Below are positions 1-8,500 of a stretch of 64,000 nucleotides of DNA, in pieces (within the stretch, counting starts at the first letter, position 1; each line of letters starts with the position of its first letter). The translations under genes and the position numbers were made by a program. The notes beneath the pieces were generated by a model, which saw only the letters and a list, made by a program, of their open reading frames with translations, was not told the DNA's origin and did not search any database. The stretch is from Actinophytocola sp963729115 (GTDB lineage Bacteria > Actinomycetota > Actinomycetes > Mycobacteriales > Pseudonocardiaceae): positions 1 to 64,000 of the forward strand of contig CAVSMR010000002.1 in the NCBI GenBank assembly GCA_963729115.1. The letters run 5' to 3'.

Positions 1-182
1 GAGCCGGGTGGCATTGCGCGATCCGGCATTTCCAATGCTCGACTCGACGTCGAGTTGGAGATTCCAGTTTAGCCGGTTTAGCGCCAGGTTCCGGTATTCG
101 TGTCCCGCACAACGGGACGACGAGTTGTCCCGGATGCACGGATGGAACCAGAGTGCTGGGAGAGTCAAAAGAAAGCCGTCAC
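1..182. other. Left-edge non-coding stretch
   Basis: No convincing gene was found in these bases. The open frames crossing them are compositionally unlike their neighbours and run antiparallel or out of frame to the membrane-protein gene that follows. The stretch probably carries the promoter of the gene starting at 183. A weak purine-rich run (GAAAG) lies about 8 bases before that ATG. Confidence 0.4.
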
Positions 183-998
183 ATGAGTATTGCCGTTGTC
201 AGCGTCGCGGTGCTGGTCGCCGCCGTCGTGGCAGGTCTGGTTGCCAACCGGCTCACCCGGAGTCGGGTCGGCGACCAGGACAACGGCGTCGCGATAACCG
301 ATCTCGCCGGGCCGGCCCTCACGCTTGCGATCCTGTTCCTCGCGTTCGTGCTCGTCGAGAGTGCGGAGTCGTTCAGCCGGGCGGGGGCCGCCGCCGTCGC
401 GGAGGCGGACGTCGTCGATCACATCTTCGAGTTGGGGCTGTATGCGCGGGAGCCGCAACGGCAGCTGATCGCCGGGGCCGTGGTCTGCTACGCCCGGGCC
501 ATAGAGCACCACGAGTGGTCCAATATGGACAAAGGCCGCTCGCCCATCGCCTCGACGTGGAGTACCCGGGTGCGGTCGGTGTTCGCCGAGCTCAAGGCGG
601 ATGACTCCACGCTCTTCGAGATGCTGGTACAGGCAGACAAGGACCGCTCGTCCGCACGTCGCGAACGGATAACCGAGGAGAGCCTCGACACCCCCGCGGC
701 GGTGAGCGGGCTCACCGTGAGCGCTCTCGCGATCTCGCTGGGTGTGTTCGCCTATGCGATTCCCCGGCGAAAGAACGCGGGGCAGATCGGCACGCTCATC
801 GCGGTGACGTTGCTCCTGAGCGGTTCCCTGTTGCTCATCCACGATCTCAAGCACCCGTTCTCCGGGTTCACCGCTATTGCGCCCGTGGCAATTCAGGACG
901 CCGGCATCGACGACGCCGAGGACTACTTCGGCGACTACCCGGACAAACCGCTGCCCTGCGATGACACCGGGCAGGCCACTGATTTACCGATCCGTTGA
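183..998 (+). CDS. DUF4239-like (bestrophin-type) integral membrane protein
   Basis: This gene encodes 271 residues with two hydrophobic segments at the N-terminus (about 1-22 and 38-56), a charged cytoplasmic middle, and two further segments (about 180-200 and 207-225). That 2+2 arrangement with a soluble loop is typical of DUF4239, whose members resemble bestrophin channels; transport activity is an inference. I chose the ATG at 183. A GTG at 153 would add ten polar residues ahead of the first helix. The stop at 996-998 is followed within 12 bases by the EF-hand gene, so the two are probably co-transcribed. A calcium sensor beside a bestrophin-like membrane protein is a suggestive pairing, because eukaryotic bestrophins are calcium-gated. 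No experimental function can be assigned. Confidence 0.75.
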   Translation: MSIAVVSVAVLVAAVVAGLVANRLTRSRVGDQDNGVAITDLAGPALTLAILFLAFVLVESAESFSRAGAAAVAEADVVDHIFELGLYAREPQRQLIAGAVVCYARAIEHHEWSNMDKGRSPIASTWSTRVRSVFAELKADDSTLFEMLVQADKDRSSARRERITEESLDTPAAVSGLTVSALAISLGVFAYAIPRRKNAGQIGTLIAVTLLLSGSLLLIHDLKHPFSGFTAIAPVAIQDAGIDDAEDYFGDYPDKPLPCDDTGQATDLPIR

Positions 999-1010
999 AT
1001 GGAGACGCAC

Positions 1011-1568
1011 ATGTCCAGACAGTTCCTGCTCAAGAAGCTCGAGGTGGGCTTCGAGGGGTTCGACGCCAACGGCGACCAGATCCTCTCCGAGGAAGACTTC
1101 GTCATGGCCAGCGAGCGGCTCGTCACGGCCTTCGGTCTGACGCCGCAGTCGCCGGAGGCCAAGCAGTTGCGCACCAAGTGGGAGGACGTGTGGACCGACT
1201 TCATCCAACCCCTGGACAGCGATGGTGACGGGCGCGTGACCTGTGCGGAGTTCACCCAGGGCTTCGCCGCCGGCCTCAGCGACGACCCCGATGGCTACCG
1301 CAGGCGGCTCGCGCCCATAATCGACCTGCTCATGGACATCGCTGACCGCGACCGCGACGGCAAGCTGAGCCGGGACGAGTTCGTCATCGCCTACAAGGCC
1401 ATCCTCGGGCGGACCGACGAGGCGCTCGGGATCGCGTTCGACCACCTCGACGCCGACGCCGACGGCTACATCACCGGCGACGAGTGGCACCAGGCGGTCC
1501 GGGAGTACTGGGGAGGCGAGGACGAGAACGCCCGCGGGAACTGGCTTCTCGGCCCGCTGCCGGCCTGA
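1011..1568 (+). CDS. Four-EF-hand calcium-binding protein (calerythrin-like)
   Basis: The 185-residue product has four 12-residue EF-hand loops at about residues 18-29 (DANGDQ..), 69-80 (DSDGDG..), 112-123 (DRDRDG..) and 147-158 (DADADG..). Each keeps Asp at position 1, Gly at position 6 in three of the four loops, and a terminal acidic residue. This is the architecture of calerythrin-type cytosolic calcium sensors or buffers of actinomycetes. The ATG at 1011 is preferred because GGAG lies 7-8 bases upstream; an in-frame ATG at 999 abuts the previous stop. No signal peptide or membrane segment is present. It follows the DUF4239-like gene directly. Calcium binding is well supported by the loops; the partner or process is unknown. 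Confidence 0.9.
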   Translation: MSRQFLLKKLEVGFEGFDANGDQILSEEDFVMASERLVTAFGLTPQSPEAKQLRTKWEDVWTDFIQPLDSDGDGRVTCAEFTQGFAAGLSDDPDGYRRRLAPIIDLLMDIADRDRDGKLSRDEFVIAYKAILGRTDEALGIAFDHLDADADGYITGDEWHQAVREYWGGEDENARGNWLLGPLPA

Positions 1569-1604
1569 GGCCACGACGGGCAGCCGGCCCGGCTGACCTG
1601 GCGC

Positions 1605-2117
1605 CTACTGGCGCGGGCTCAGCCACCGTCGGATCGGTCCGCCGCGTGGGTTGCTCAGCCGCGCCCACGCCAAGAGGAACCGTGGGAAGAAGAGCAGGAT
1701 CCCGACCATCGACGCGGCTACCGGTGCCACGATCAGCGGGCTTTGGAGCGCCGACGTAACCGACGATGCGGTGCCGGTGAGGAGGATCGCCTCCCGCGGG
1801 CAGCTGATCGTGACGTCGGTGGTCGCGCGGGCGCTGTCAGCCCACTCGAGCCAGCGGTACTCCGGTTCGCCGTCCGCACCTATCACTTCGCAGTTCGATG
1901 ACTCGCCGTTCTGTGGGCCGGGGTGCTTGTGCACGGACGCCGGTTCGCCGGCCGCCCACACCGCCGGCCGCCCGGGACCGATGTCCTCGCCACCGGCCAG
2001 CAGCAGCAGTCCGACACCGATCATGAGGCCGGTCACCACGAACCCGCCGACGAACAGGGTCCACGCTGTCCGGCGCAACGGCTTGCGTTGACGGGCTGGC
2101 TCATCGGGCTCGGTCAT
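1605..2117 (-). CDS. Two-helix membrane protein of unknown function
   Basis: The 170-residue protein has a basic N-terminus, a transmembrane segment at about residues 20-43, an extracytoplasmic domain of some 80 residues with two cysteines (motifs SSNCEV and ISCPRE) that could form a disulfide, a second membrane segment at about 127-150, and a basic C-terminus. This two-helix hairpin topology with an outer domain resembles the DUF3592-type proteins of actinobacteria, but I cannot confirm the family. It converges on the EF-hand gene and starts about 110 bases downstream of the chitinase stop, from which it is separated by a strong hairpin, so it is likely a separate transcript. Confidence 0.6.
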   Translation of the reverse strand: MTEPDEPARQRKPLRRTAWTLFVGGFVVTGLMIGVGLLLLAGGEDIGPGRPAVWAAGEPASVHKHPGPQNGESSNCEVIGADGEPEYRWLEWADSARATTDVTISCPREAILLTGTASSVTSALQSPLIVAPVAASMVGILLFFPRFLLAWARLSNPRGGPIRRWLSPRQ

Positions 2118-2173
2118 CGCGGTTTCCCCGTCATCTCAGCGTCGCGAGCACCATGCTCGATCACGACAGCGAC

Positions 2174-2213
2174 GACTCGGCGTCCTCCGTTCATGAACGG
2201 AGAACGCCGAGTC
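2174..2213 (-). terminator. Hairpin downstream of the chitinase gene
   Basis: A 10-bp stem (2174-2183 with 2104+ complement at 2204-2213) encloses an 18-bp perfect palindrome (2185-2202) with a single mismatch between the two. It begins 14 bases beyond the chitinase stop codon. No U-tract follows, as is usual in high-GC actinobacteria. Probably an intrinsic terminator for the leftward chitinase transcript. Confidence 0.6.
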
Positions 2214-2226
2214 ACGTCGATCGATG

Positions 2227-3861
2227 CTAGTTGGGTGGTTGGTAGGTGGCGATGAGTTTGGAGAAGCCAAACGGGGGCTGCACGACGTAGGTGCACCTGC
2301 TGACGTCATTGCCGTTCAGGTTGTCGCACTCGGGCAGGGTGCCCTGGTTGTAGTCGCGGGTGGCGTCCCATCCGGACAGTGCGCCGAGCGAGTGGTGCCG
2401 GGCGAAGTCGACCAGCTGGCTCTGGTTCGTCAGGGTGAAGGCCTTGCCGTTGATGTGGCGGCCGAACATGGGGCAGCCGCCGATGCGCCGCCATACCTTG
2501 GCCGCGGACCAGGATGTCCAGGTGGCGGAGATCTGGGCGAACATGCCGTTGAGCGCGTTGACGCAGCAGTCGTAGGCGTCCGGTGGCGCGGTCTGCCCGA
2601 ACTCCATGAGCATCCCGTTGATCAGCGACGGTTCGATTCCGGCGTCGGCCAGTTTGAGGAGGAGCCGGGCCCCGCCGTAGTTGAAGCCGACCAGGCTGCC
2701 GGGCGCGCCGTCGACCGGCAGGGTGTAGGAGATCTTGAGTCCGGACTGGTCCTCCAGCAGCTGCCCGACCGCGGCGATGTGCCGATCCTGGGCGGCGTAG
2801 TCGTGGATGAAGGCTCCCTCGAAGTCGAAGTCGACGTGGGAGACCTTGTAGTTGGCCAGGATGCCCTTGTAGGTGGCCACGATCGCGGACACGTCGGTCT
2901 GTTCGGCTTCGAACGGCACGTTGGATGCGCCGCCGAAGGACAGGACGACCTTGCCGCCCGTGGCCTGGAACTTGGCGAAGTCGGCTCGGCCGTAGTCGCT
3001 GGTCGTGGCCTCGCCGAGGGCCTCGAAGCCGCCCCAGTAGACCTTCTTGTCGCCGCCGGGCCGGGCCACCAGGAACCCGGCGAAGTAACCGTCCAGTCCG
3101 GACTGCTTGCCGTACTCGGCGAGCTGGGGGTTGGGCCAGGCGGTGTAGTCGACGAACGGTGCCCGGCGCACGTCCCAGTCGCCCATGTCCGGTAGCGACT
3201 CGCTGGTCGACGCGGTGTGCGGGCGTGAGTAGCCGGAGTAGTTGCCGGAGATGTCGTGGGCGCGGATCTGGATGGTGTAGGCGGTGGCCGGGGTCAGCCC
3301 GCCGACCGTGCTGCTCGGCGTTTCGGTGCGGCTGGTCTGGGTGGTGCCGCCGGCGGCTTTGGCGTCGACCTCGTATCCGCCGACGGCGACGTTGTCGGTG
3401 GACGGTTCCCAGGCCAGGCTGATGCTGTGCGAGGTGGTCGCCACGACCCGCAGACCAGCGGGCGTGGTCGGCGGTTCGTCGTCGTCCGGCGGGTTGGCGC
3501 TGTCGTCGTCGACGGTGAACTCGATGGGGAGCATGCTGGGGTCGCTGCCGGCGCCCGGGCCGCCGTTCTGCATCGCGACGCTGAACTCCTGCACGCCGCC
3601 GGCTGGAATGATCTTCCGCTCCGTGACCAGCTTCCCCTCCACTCGGGTGACCGGTGAGCTGGACGCGTTGAACACAAGCCCATAGTTGTTTTGGATGATC
3701 CGTGGCGTGTCGAATGAGAATGAGATCGTCGGGTCCACGACGTCGGCGTCGGAATAGTTGGTCAAGACCACGGCGAAAGTGGCCCACCATTCACCGCCGC
3801 CCGGCAGCCAGCTCGCCGAGGCAATGACCGATTGGTGTTTTTTGTTGACGGTTGTGCGCAT
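2227..3861 (-). CDS. Glycoside hydrolase family 18 chitinase with N-terminal carbohydrate-binding-like and FN3 domains
   Basis: The 544-residue protein has three parts. Residues 1 to about 105 form a beta-rich, Trp-containing domain resembling chitin-binding modules. A fibronectin type III domain spans about 125-210 (starting PTTPAGLRV). The GH18 barrel occupies the remainder. The GH18 signature is seen as HVDFDFEG, with the catalytic Glu near residue 347, preceded by KVVLSFGGAS (the SxGG strand). The C-terminal LSGWDATRDYN matches the usual last barrel strand. The expected role is hydrolysis of chitin beta-1,4 links. The ATG at 3861 has a strong GGGAGGAAA ribosome site. From that start no signal peptide or twin-arginine motif is visible, which is unusual for a chitinase. 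The longer frame to 4050 adds an Arg-rich, uncharacteristic leader and is less likely. Confidence 0.85.
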   Translation of the reverse strand: MRTTVNKKHQSVIASASWLPGGGEWWATFAVVLTNYSDADVVDPTISFSFDTPRIIQNNYGLVFNASSSPVTRVEGKLVTERKIIPAGGVQEFSVAMQNGGPGAGSDPSMLPIEFTVDDDSANPPDDDEPPTTPAGLRVVATTSHSISLAWEPSTDNVAVGGYEVDAKAAGGTTQTSRTETPSSTVGGLTPATAYTIQIRAHDISGNYSGYSRPHTASTSESLPDMGDWDVRRAPFVDYTAWPNPQLAEYGKQSGLDGYFAGFLVARPGGDKKVYWGGFEALGEATTSDYGRADFAKFQATGGKVVLSFGGASNVPFEAEQTDVSAIVATYKGILANYKVSHVDFDFEGAFIHDYAAQDRHIAAVGQLLEDQSGLKISYTLPVDGAPGSLVGFNYGGARLLLKLADAGIEPSLINGMLMEFGQTAPPDAYDCCVNALNGMFAQISATWTSWSAAKVWRRIGGCPMFGRHINGKAFTLTNQSQLVDFARHHSLGALSGWDATRDYNQGTLPECDNLNGNDVSRCTYVVQPPFGFSKLIATYQPPN

Positions 3862-4165
3862 GCCTTTCCTCCCGCGACCGGCCCGGGGTGCTCGCCGGAA
3901 CGATCCAGTCGAAGTTTGATCACGGGTGCTTGATCGTCGTGAGCGGAGGCGCTCTCTGAGGCGCGCCAACAGCCTTATACCGCGCGGCGCGCGGTGGCAA
4001 GCCGTCGTACCGCCACGCGGAACACGAGCGTGCGCAGGCACGGTACCCATTTATTCGGAATTGCCGATGATGGTCGGTACTTGTTTAGCGCAGTGCTGCG
4101 GAATTCTGCGGTTACCGCGACAAACGGGAATAGCCAGCTGCTCTATGGCCGCCGTGGCCGAGGCT
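3862..4165. other. Chitinase upstream region
   Basis: This 304-bp gap lies between two leftward genes. It holds the probable chitinase promoter. A 7+3+7 bp inverted repeat at 3979-3995 (ACCGCGC/GCGCGGT) could be an operator. I see no match to the direct repeats or DasR palindrome that control streptomycete chitinase genes. The part around 4040-4130 is noticeably less GC-rich than its surroundings. Confidence 0.35.
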
Positions 4166-4579
4166 TTAGTCTTGACCCGGCTCGTCCCATCGGGCCAGCT
4201 TGGACACCTCCACGTACCGCTGGCCCTGCCCTCCGGACAGATCGACGCAGACGACCCCTTCGCGCACCCAGTCGGGGGACGGGACGACCGTGCCGAACTC
4301 GCCCACATGGGGGCCGTCGATGACCTCCACCTGGTCGCCCACCTGCAGTACGCGCGCTGACGCACCAATCGTCGGCAGCCCGCTTGCCTGATCATCGGGT
4401 GCCGTACTGAGCGGGGGCTGTCGAAGCTCCGTGATCGCGCGCCTCAGCTGCGCGAACTCCTGGGCCTGCTGACGCTGAATTGCCGTCAGCTTGAAGTTCG
4501 CTCTCATCAGAAGGAAGAACGCAAGAACTACGAGGACCCAAGCAACAATCGCTCCGGCGATCGGCATGAACAGCAGCAC
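4166..4579 (-). CDS. Membrane-anchored protein with a C-terminal KOW/SH3-like domain
   Basis: The 137-residue product starts with a single transmembrane helix (about residues 5-25), continues as a charged helix likely to be a coiled coil (KLTAIQRQQAQEFAQLRRAI), and ends with a domain of about 55 residues beginning VGDQVEVIDGPHVGEFGTV. That pattern is characteristic of KOW/SH3-like barrels, which bind RNA or protein. The GTG at 4579 has AGG about 8 bases upstream; an ATG at 4567 is an alternative that would shorten the first helix. The topology puts the KOW-like domain in the cytoplasm. No function can be assigned. It stands alone, with a divergent LpqN-like gene upstream. Confidence 0.6.
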   Translation of the reverse strand: MLLFMPIAGAIVAWVLVVLAFFLLMRANFKLTAIQRQQAQEFAQLRRAITELRQPPLSTAPDDQASGLPTIGASARVLQVGDQVEVIDGPHVGEFGTVVPSPDWVREGVVCVDLSGGQGQRYVEVSKLARWDEPGQD

Positions 4580-4779
4580 CGCGCCAGCCTAAGCCGTGCG
4601 AGCTGGTGCAGCATCCACATGGAAACGCGCAGCAGCGAAAGCCGGGTTGCGCCTCGGCGTGGGCGCTAAGATGGGCTGTCGACGTGACGCTGGATCCGGG
4701 CGAGATCACGAACACCTCGGGCGACGCGGCCAGCGCGCTGAACCCGTCGACTGACCCCTGCCGACAGGAGCACGGTTCG

Positions 4780-5265
4780 ATGGCCAGCGAGCTACCCGTA
4801 CGCATCTCGTTCTCGCTCCCGGAAGGCTGGCAGGCGACCCCTCCGGACGAGGCCGGCGCGCCCGGGGTCGCCTTCGTGGCGCTGCATCCGGCCTCGGCGA
4901 ACGGGTTCACCGCGAACCTCACGATCGCCGGGGAGATCCGCGATCCGAAGCTGCCGATGACGACGATCGCCGACGAGTCGGTGCGCCGCCTCCAGAAGAT
5001 CGCCCGGTCGGTGCGGGTCCGCGACCGCGTGTCGGTCGGCCCGGGCGACGCGCCGGGGATCAGCCAGGTGCTGGACATCGAGATGGGGCCGCGCGAGCAG
5101 CTCGTGCAGTGCCAGGTCTACGTGTCGATGCTGGACGTCCACGACCAGCGCCGGCGGGCGGTGCTCGAACTGGTGCTGACCTGCACCCCCGACCAGCTCG
5201 ACACCGTCTTCGCCGACTTCCAGGCGTTCGTGCGCACGGTCCGGCCCGCTGAGGACGGCTCCTAG
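4780..5265 (+). CDS. LpqN/LpqT-like (DUF1795-type) protein, cytosolic form
   Basis: The 161-residue protein opens with ISFSLPEGWQATPP and contains alternating strands followed by a C-terminal helix (QLDTVFADFQAFVRTV). This resembles the LpqN/LpqT lipoprotein family of mycobacteria and relatives, which has the same fold as the phage-derived PsbP/MOG1 superfamily. No signal peptide or lipobox is present from the ATG at 4780, which has AGGAG 9 bases upstream. The longer reading from 4606 is compositionally odd. Homologues without a lipobox are common in Pseudonocardiales and sit near secretion or surface-protein genes. A big repeat-rich surface protein lies immediately downstream in convergent orientation. 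Function unknown. Confidence 0.6.
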   Translation: MASELPVRISFSLPEGWQATPPDEAGAPGVAFVALHPASANGFTANLTIAGEIRDPKLPMTTIADESVRRLQKIARSVRVRDRVSVGPGDAPGISQVLDIEMGPREQLVQCQVYVSMLDVHDQRRRAVLELVLTCTPDQLDTVFADFQAFVRTVRPAEDGS

Positions 5266-5457
5266 CGCAGCGCGTCCGCCGGGAGGCGGTCACCCACGGG
5301 ATCAGGCCGTGATACCGGCCGGCCAGCATCCACAGTGGATGATCGCCGTCGTAGCCGGCACTCCCGCTTCGTGCGGAGGAGCCGGCCTGCCCGCCGGGCG
5401 GCATCCGTCGTTGGTGCGCGCGGCGCGCCCGCACCGGTCCTGGCGCTAGCAGATATG

Positions 5458-5494
5458 GAAGGGCTCGGCGACCATGCCGGCCGCCGAGCCCTTC
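5458..5494 (-). terminator. Strong hairpin downstream of the Gly-rich protein gene
   Basis: A perfect 13-bp stem (5458-5470 with 5482-5494) and an 11-nt loop lie 23 bases beyond the leftward stop codon at 5517. It probably terminates the long repeat-rich transcript, and perhaps also the convergent gene ending at 5265. Confidence 0.75.
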
Positions 5495-5516
5495 GACACC
5501 ACGTCAGTGGCGATTA

Positions 5517-8500
5517 TCAGAAACCGCCACCACCACCGAAGTCGCCGCCGCCACCACCGAAGTCGCCGCCACCACCACCAAAGTCGCCGCCACCACCGAA
5601 GTCGCCGCCGCCACCAAAGTCGCCGCCGCCACCGCCAAAGTCGCCGCCGCCACCGCCGAAGTCGCCGCCACCACCGCCGAAGTCGCCGCCACCGCCACCG
5701 AAGTCGCCGCTCGCGCCGCCGCCACCGAAGTCGCCGCCACCACCGCTGAAGTCACCACTCGCACCGGCACCACCGGACGAACCGCCGCCACCACTGAAGT
5801 CGCCACTGGCACCGCCGCCACCGAAGTCGCCGCCACCGCCGCTGACGTCACCGCCGCCGATGCCGCGGGAAGCGCCGCCACCACCACTGAAGTCGCCGCT
5901 GGCACCGCCGCCACCGAAGTCGCCGCCACCACCGCTGAAGTCACCGCTGGCACCGGCACCGCCGGACGAACCGCCACCGCCGCTGAAGTCGCCGCCACCC
6001 AGGTCACCGCTGACGCTGCCGGAGCCATCCGCACCGGCGCCGCCAGAAGCAGAACCATCCACGCCGGCCCCGCCAGAAGCAGAACCATCCACGCCGGCCC
6101 CGCCGGAAGCAGAACCATCCGCACCAACGCCGCCGGAGGCGGAGCCATCCACGCCAGCGCCACCGGAGGCGGAGCCATCCACGCCAGCGCCACCGGAGGC
6201 AGAGCCGTCAGCACTGACGCCGCCGGCGCCGAGGTTGTCGGAACCGACGTCACCGGCGCCGAGGTTGTCCGAGCCACCCGAGCCACCGATGGTGTCGGAG
6301 CCGAGGTGGGTGCCATCGGCGTTCGCGCCGAGGCCCTCGGCCGAGCCGTTCGCGCTCCCACCGGTCGCGTCCACGCCCTGCGCGTCGCCCACGACGGAAC
6401 CGTCGAGGCCGCCGCCAGTGCTGACCTGGTCGCCCGCACCCGGTTCGGCCTGCTGGTCGGGCTGAGCCGGCTGGTCGGGCTGGGCCTGCGGCTGCTCCGG
6501 GGCCGCCTGCTGATCAGGCTGGGCTTGCGGCTGCTGCTCCGGCGCCGCCTGCGGCTGCTGCGTCGGTGTCGCGGTGCCGAAGGGGTTCACCGCGTTGATC
6601 GCGTCCTGCACGGACTGGTAGACCTTCGCCGGATCCACCGTGACGTTGAAGCCGGCCTTGGCGCCGACCCCGATGGCCAGCCCGGCGTCCGCGCCGATGG
6701 TGAACTTGCCGTCCGGAGTCCGGCCGATCGTGCCCTTGAACTCCCCGCCGATGCCGAACCGGACATCGCCCGAGACGCCGGCCCGCACCCCGCCGACGTC
6801 GGCGTGTCCTTCGCCGCTGAGCTTCGCCCCGGCGAACGCGTTCCCGCCCAACGACGCCCCGTTGGGCCCGAGCGAGGCGTTCAACCCGCCCTCGGCGCCG
6901 GCGAAGGCCTTGCCCGAGCCACCCACCTCGACGGGTCCCGCCTGCAACGAGCCCTGGGTGGACAGCTGGCCGAGGAATGCTTGCGCGTTCGCCTGTGCGT
7001 TGAGCCCGTTGCCGTTGAGGCCCCCCTTGAAGGAGGCCTCGCCACCCAGCGCCCTGGCGTCGAACCCGCCGGTAGCCGTGACGTCGCCGAGCTGGGTCGA
7101 GCCGTTCGCGCTCGCCTCGAATGCGCTGCCCTGGGTCTTGACGCTGCCGAGGTTGACGTTGACGCCCGGGCCGGCGGGAGCGTTGGCGCCCGGGACCGTG
7201 GGTGTGCCGGGTTGCTGGCCGAACGGGCCAGCCACGATGTTCGGCTGCCCCTGGTCCGACTGCACCTGGCCGGGTTGCGCCGGCTGCTGGTCCGCGGGGA
7301 GGGTCTGCGGACCGGCGGTGCTGGTCCCGGGAACGTTGGTCGGCTGGGCCTCGTTCGCCAGCACCTGCGGCTGCTGGCCATTGTCGGCCAGGACCTGCGG
7401 CTGCTGCCCATTGGCCGCCAGCACCTGCGGCTGCTGGCCATTGTCGGCCAAGACCTGCTGGCCGTTGTCGGCCAAGACCTGCGGCTGCTGGCCGTTGGCC
7501 GCCAGCACCGAGTTCGGCGCGGCCTGGCCATCGACGGCGGGCAACGTCTGCGGACCGACCTGACCACTGGCCGGCGCCGCGGTCGACGCGAACTGGCCGT
7601 CGACGGCCGGCAACGTCTGCGGACCGACCTGACCGCCACTGGCCGGCGCCGCGCTCGGCGCGAACTGGCCATCGGCGGCCAGCGGCGTGTTGGCGACGAA
7701 CTGGCCGTCGAGGCCCGGCTGCGCGTTCGGAATCTGGCTGAGGTTCGCCAGCACGGTGTTCGGGTCCGCCAGGGCCTTCGGCACTGCGCGGACGACCTGG
7801 CCCTGCGCGTTCGTCGGCTGGCCGCCGAAGGCGTCCCGCTCCGCCAGCTCGGTGGCGTTGAACTCCTTGGCCGTCTGGTTGAACCGCCCGATCGCGGCGT
7901 CCTGGGCCTGCGTCGTCTTCGCGGTGTGGATGTCGTCGATGTTCTGGTTGAACCGAGCCCGGAAGCCGTCGCGGACATCCTTGTTGTACTGGTCGTTCAG
8001 GAACGACTGGCTCATCTGCGCGTTGATCGCGTCCTTGTCCAGCGACATGCGCGTGTCCGCCGGCAGGCTCGTGGCGCGTAACGCCTTGGCCGAGTACTGG
8101 CTGACGTAGCCAGGCAGCTCAGCCTTGTCGAGCACGTCCCGCATCGCCTCGATCTGCTGTTCCGAGTACGGAAGATCGAGTCCGGGAATGCTCGTCGCGG
8201 CCGTTTGCTTGGCCGACGGATCCGGTGCCTGGGGCGCAGCCTGCGCCATATCCCGCGCCTTGGGAGCCTTCGGCTGCGCCTTGGCCGGCGCGGCCTCGGC
8301 CTGCGCCTGGGCATATGCGCCGGCGGCCTGGTCCGCGGTCAGCTGGTAGTCACCGGGCAGGGCCTGGTTGCGGTCGGCGTCCTTCGGCTGGGTCGCGTCC
8401 GGGGTCAGGGCCCCCGCGACCGTGGGGGCGATGATGCCGGCGGCGAGCGCCACGCCGGCTGCTGCCGCCGCCCGCTTGGACAGGAAGCGACGCTGGCGGC

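Noticed and set aside
2224..3195. Long rightward open frame opposite the chitinase
   Set aside because: It is the antisense of the GH18 gene; its composition (VG, EQ, HR runs) reflects GC-rich codons, and it has no domain or ribosome site.
5521..6215. CRISPR array
   Set aside because: The repeats are in-frame coding units without unique spacers and no cas genes are present.
6306..8081. 591-codon rightward frame inside the Gly-rich gene
   Set aside because: It is antisense to repeat-rich coding DNA and consists of Leu/Arg/Gly runs without protein features.
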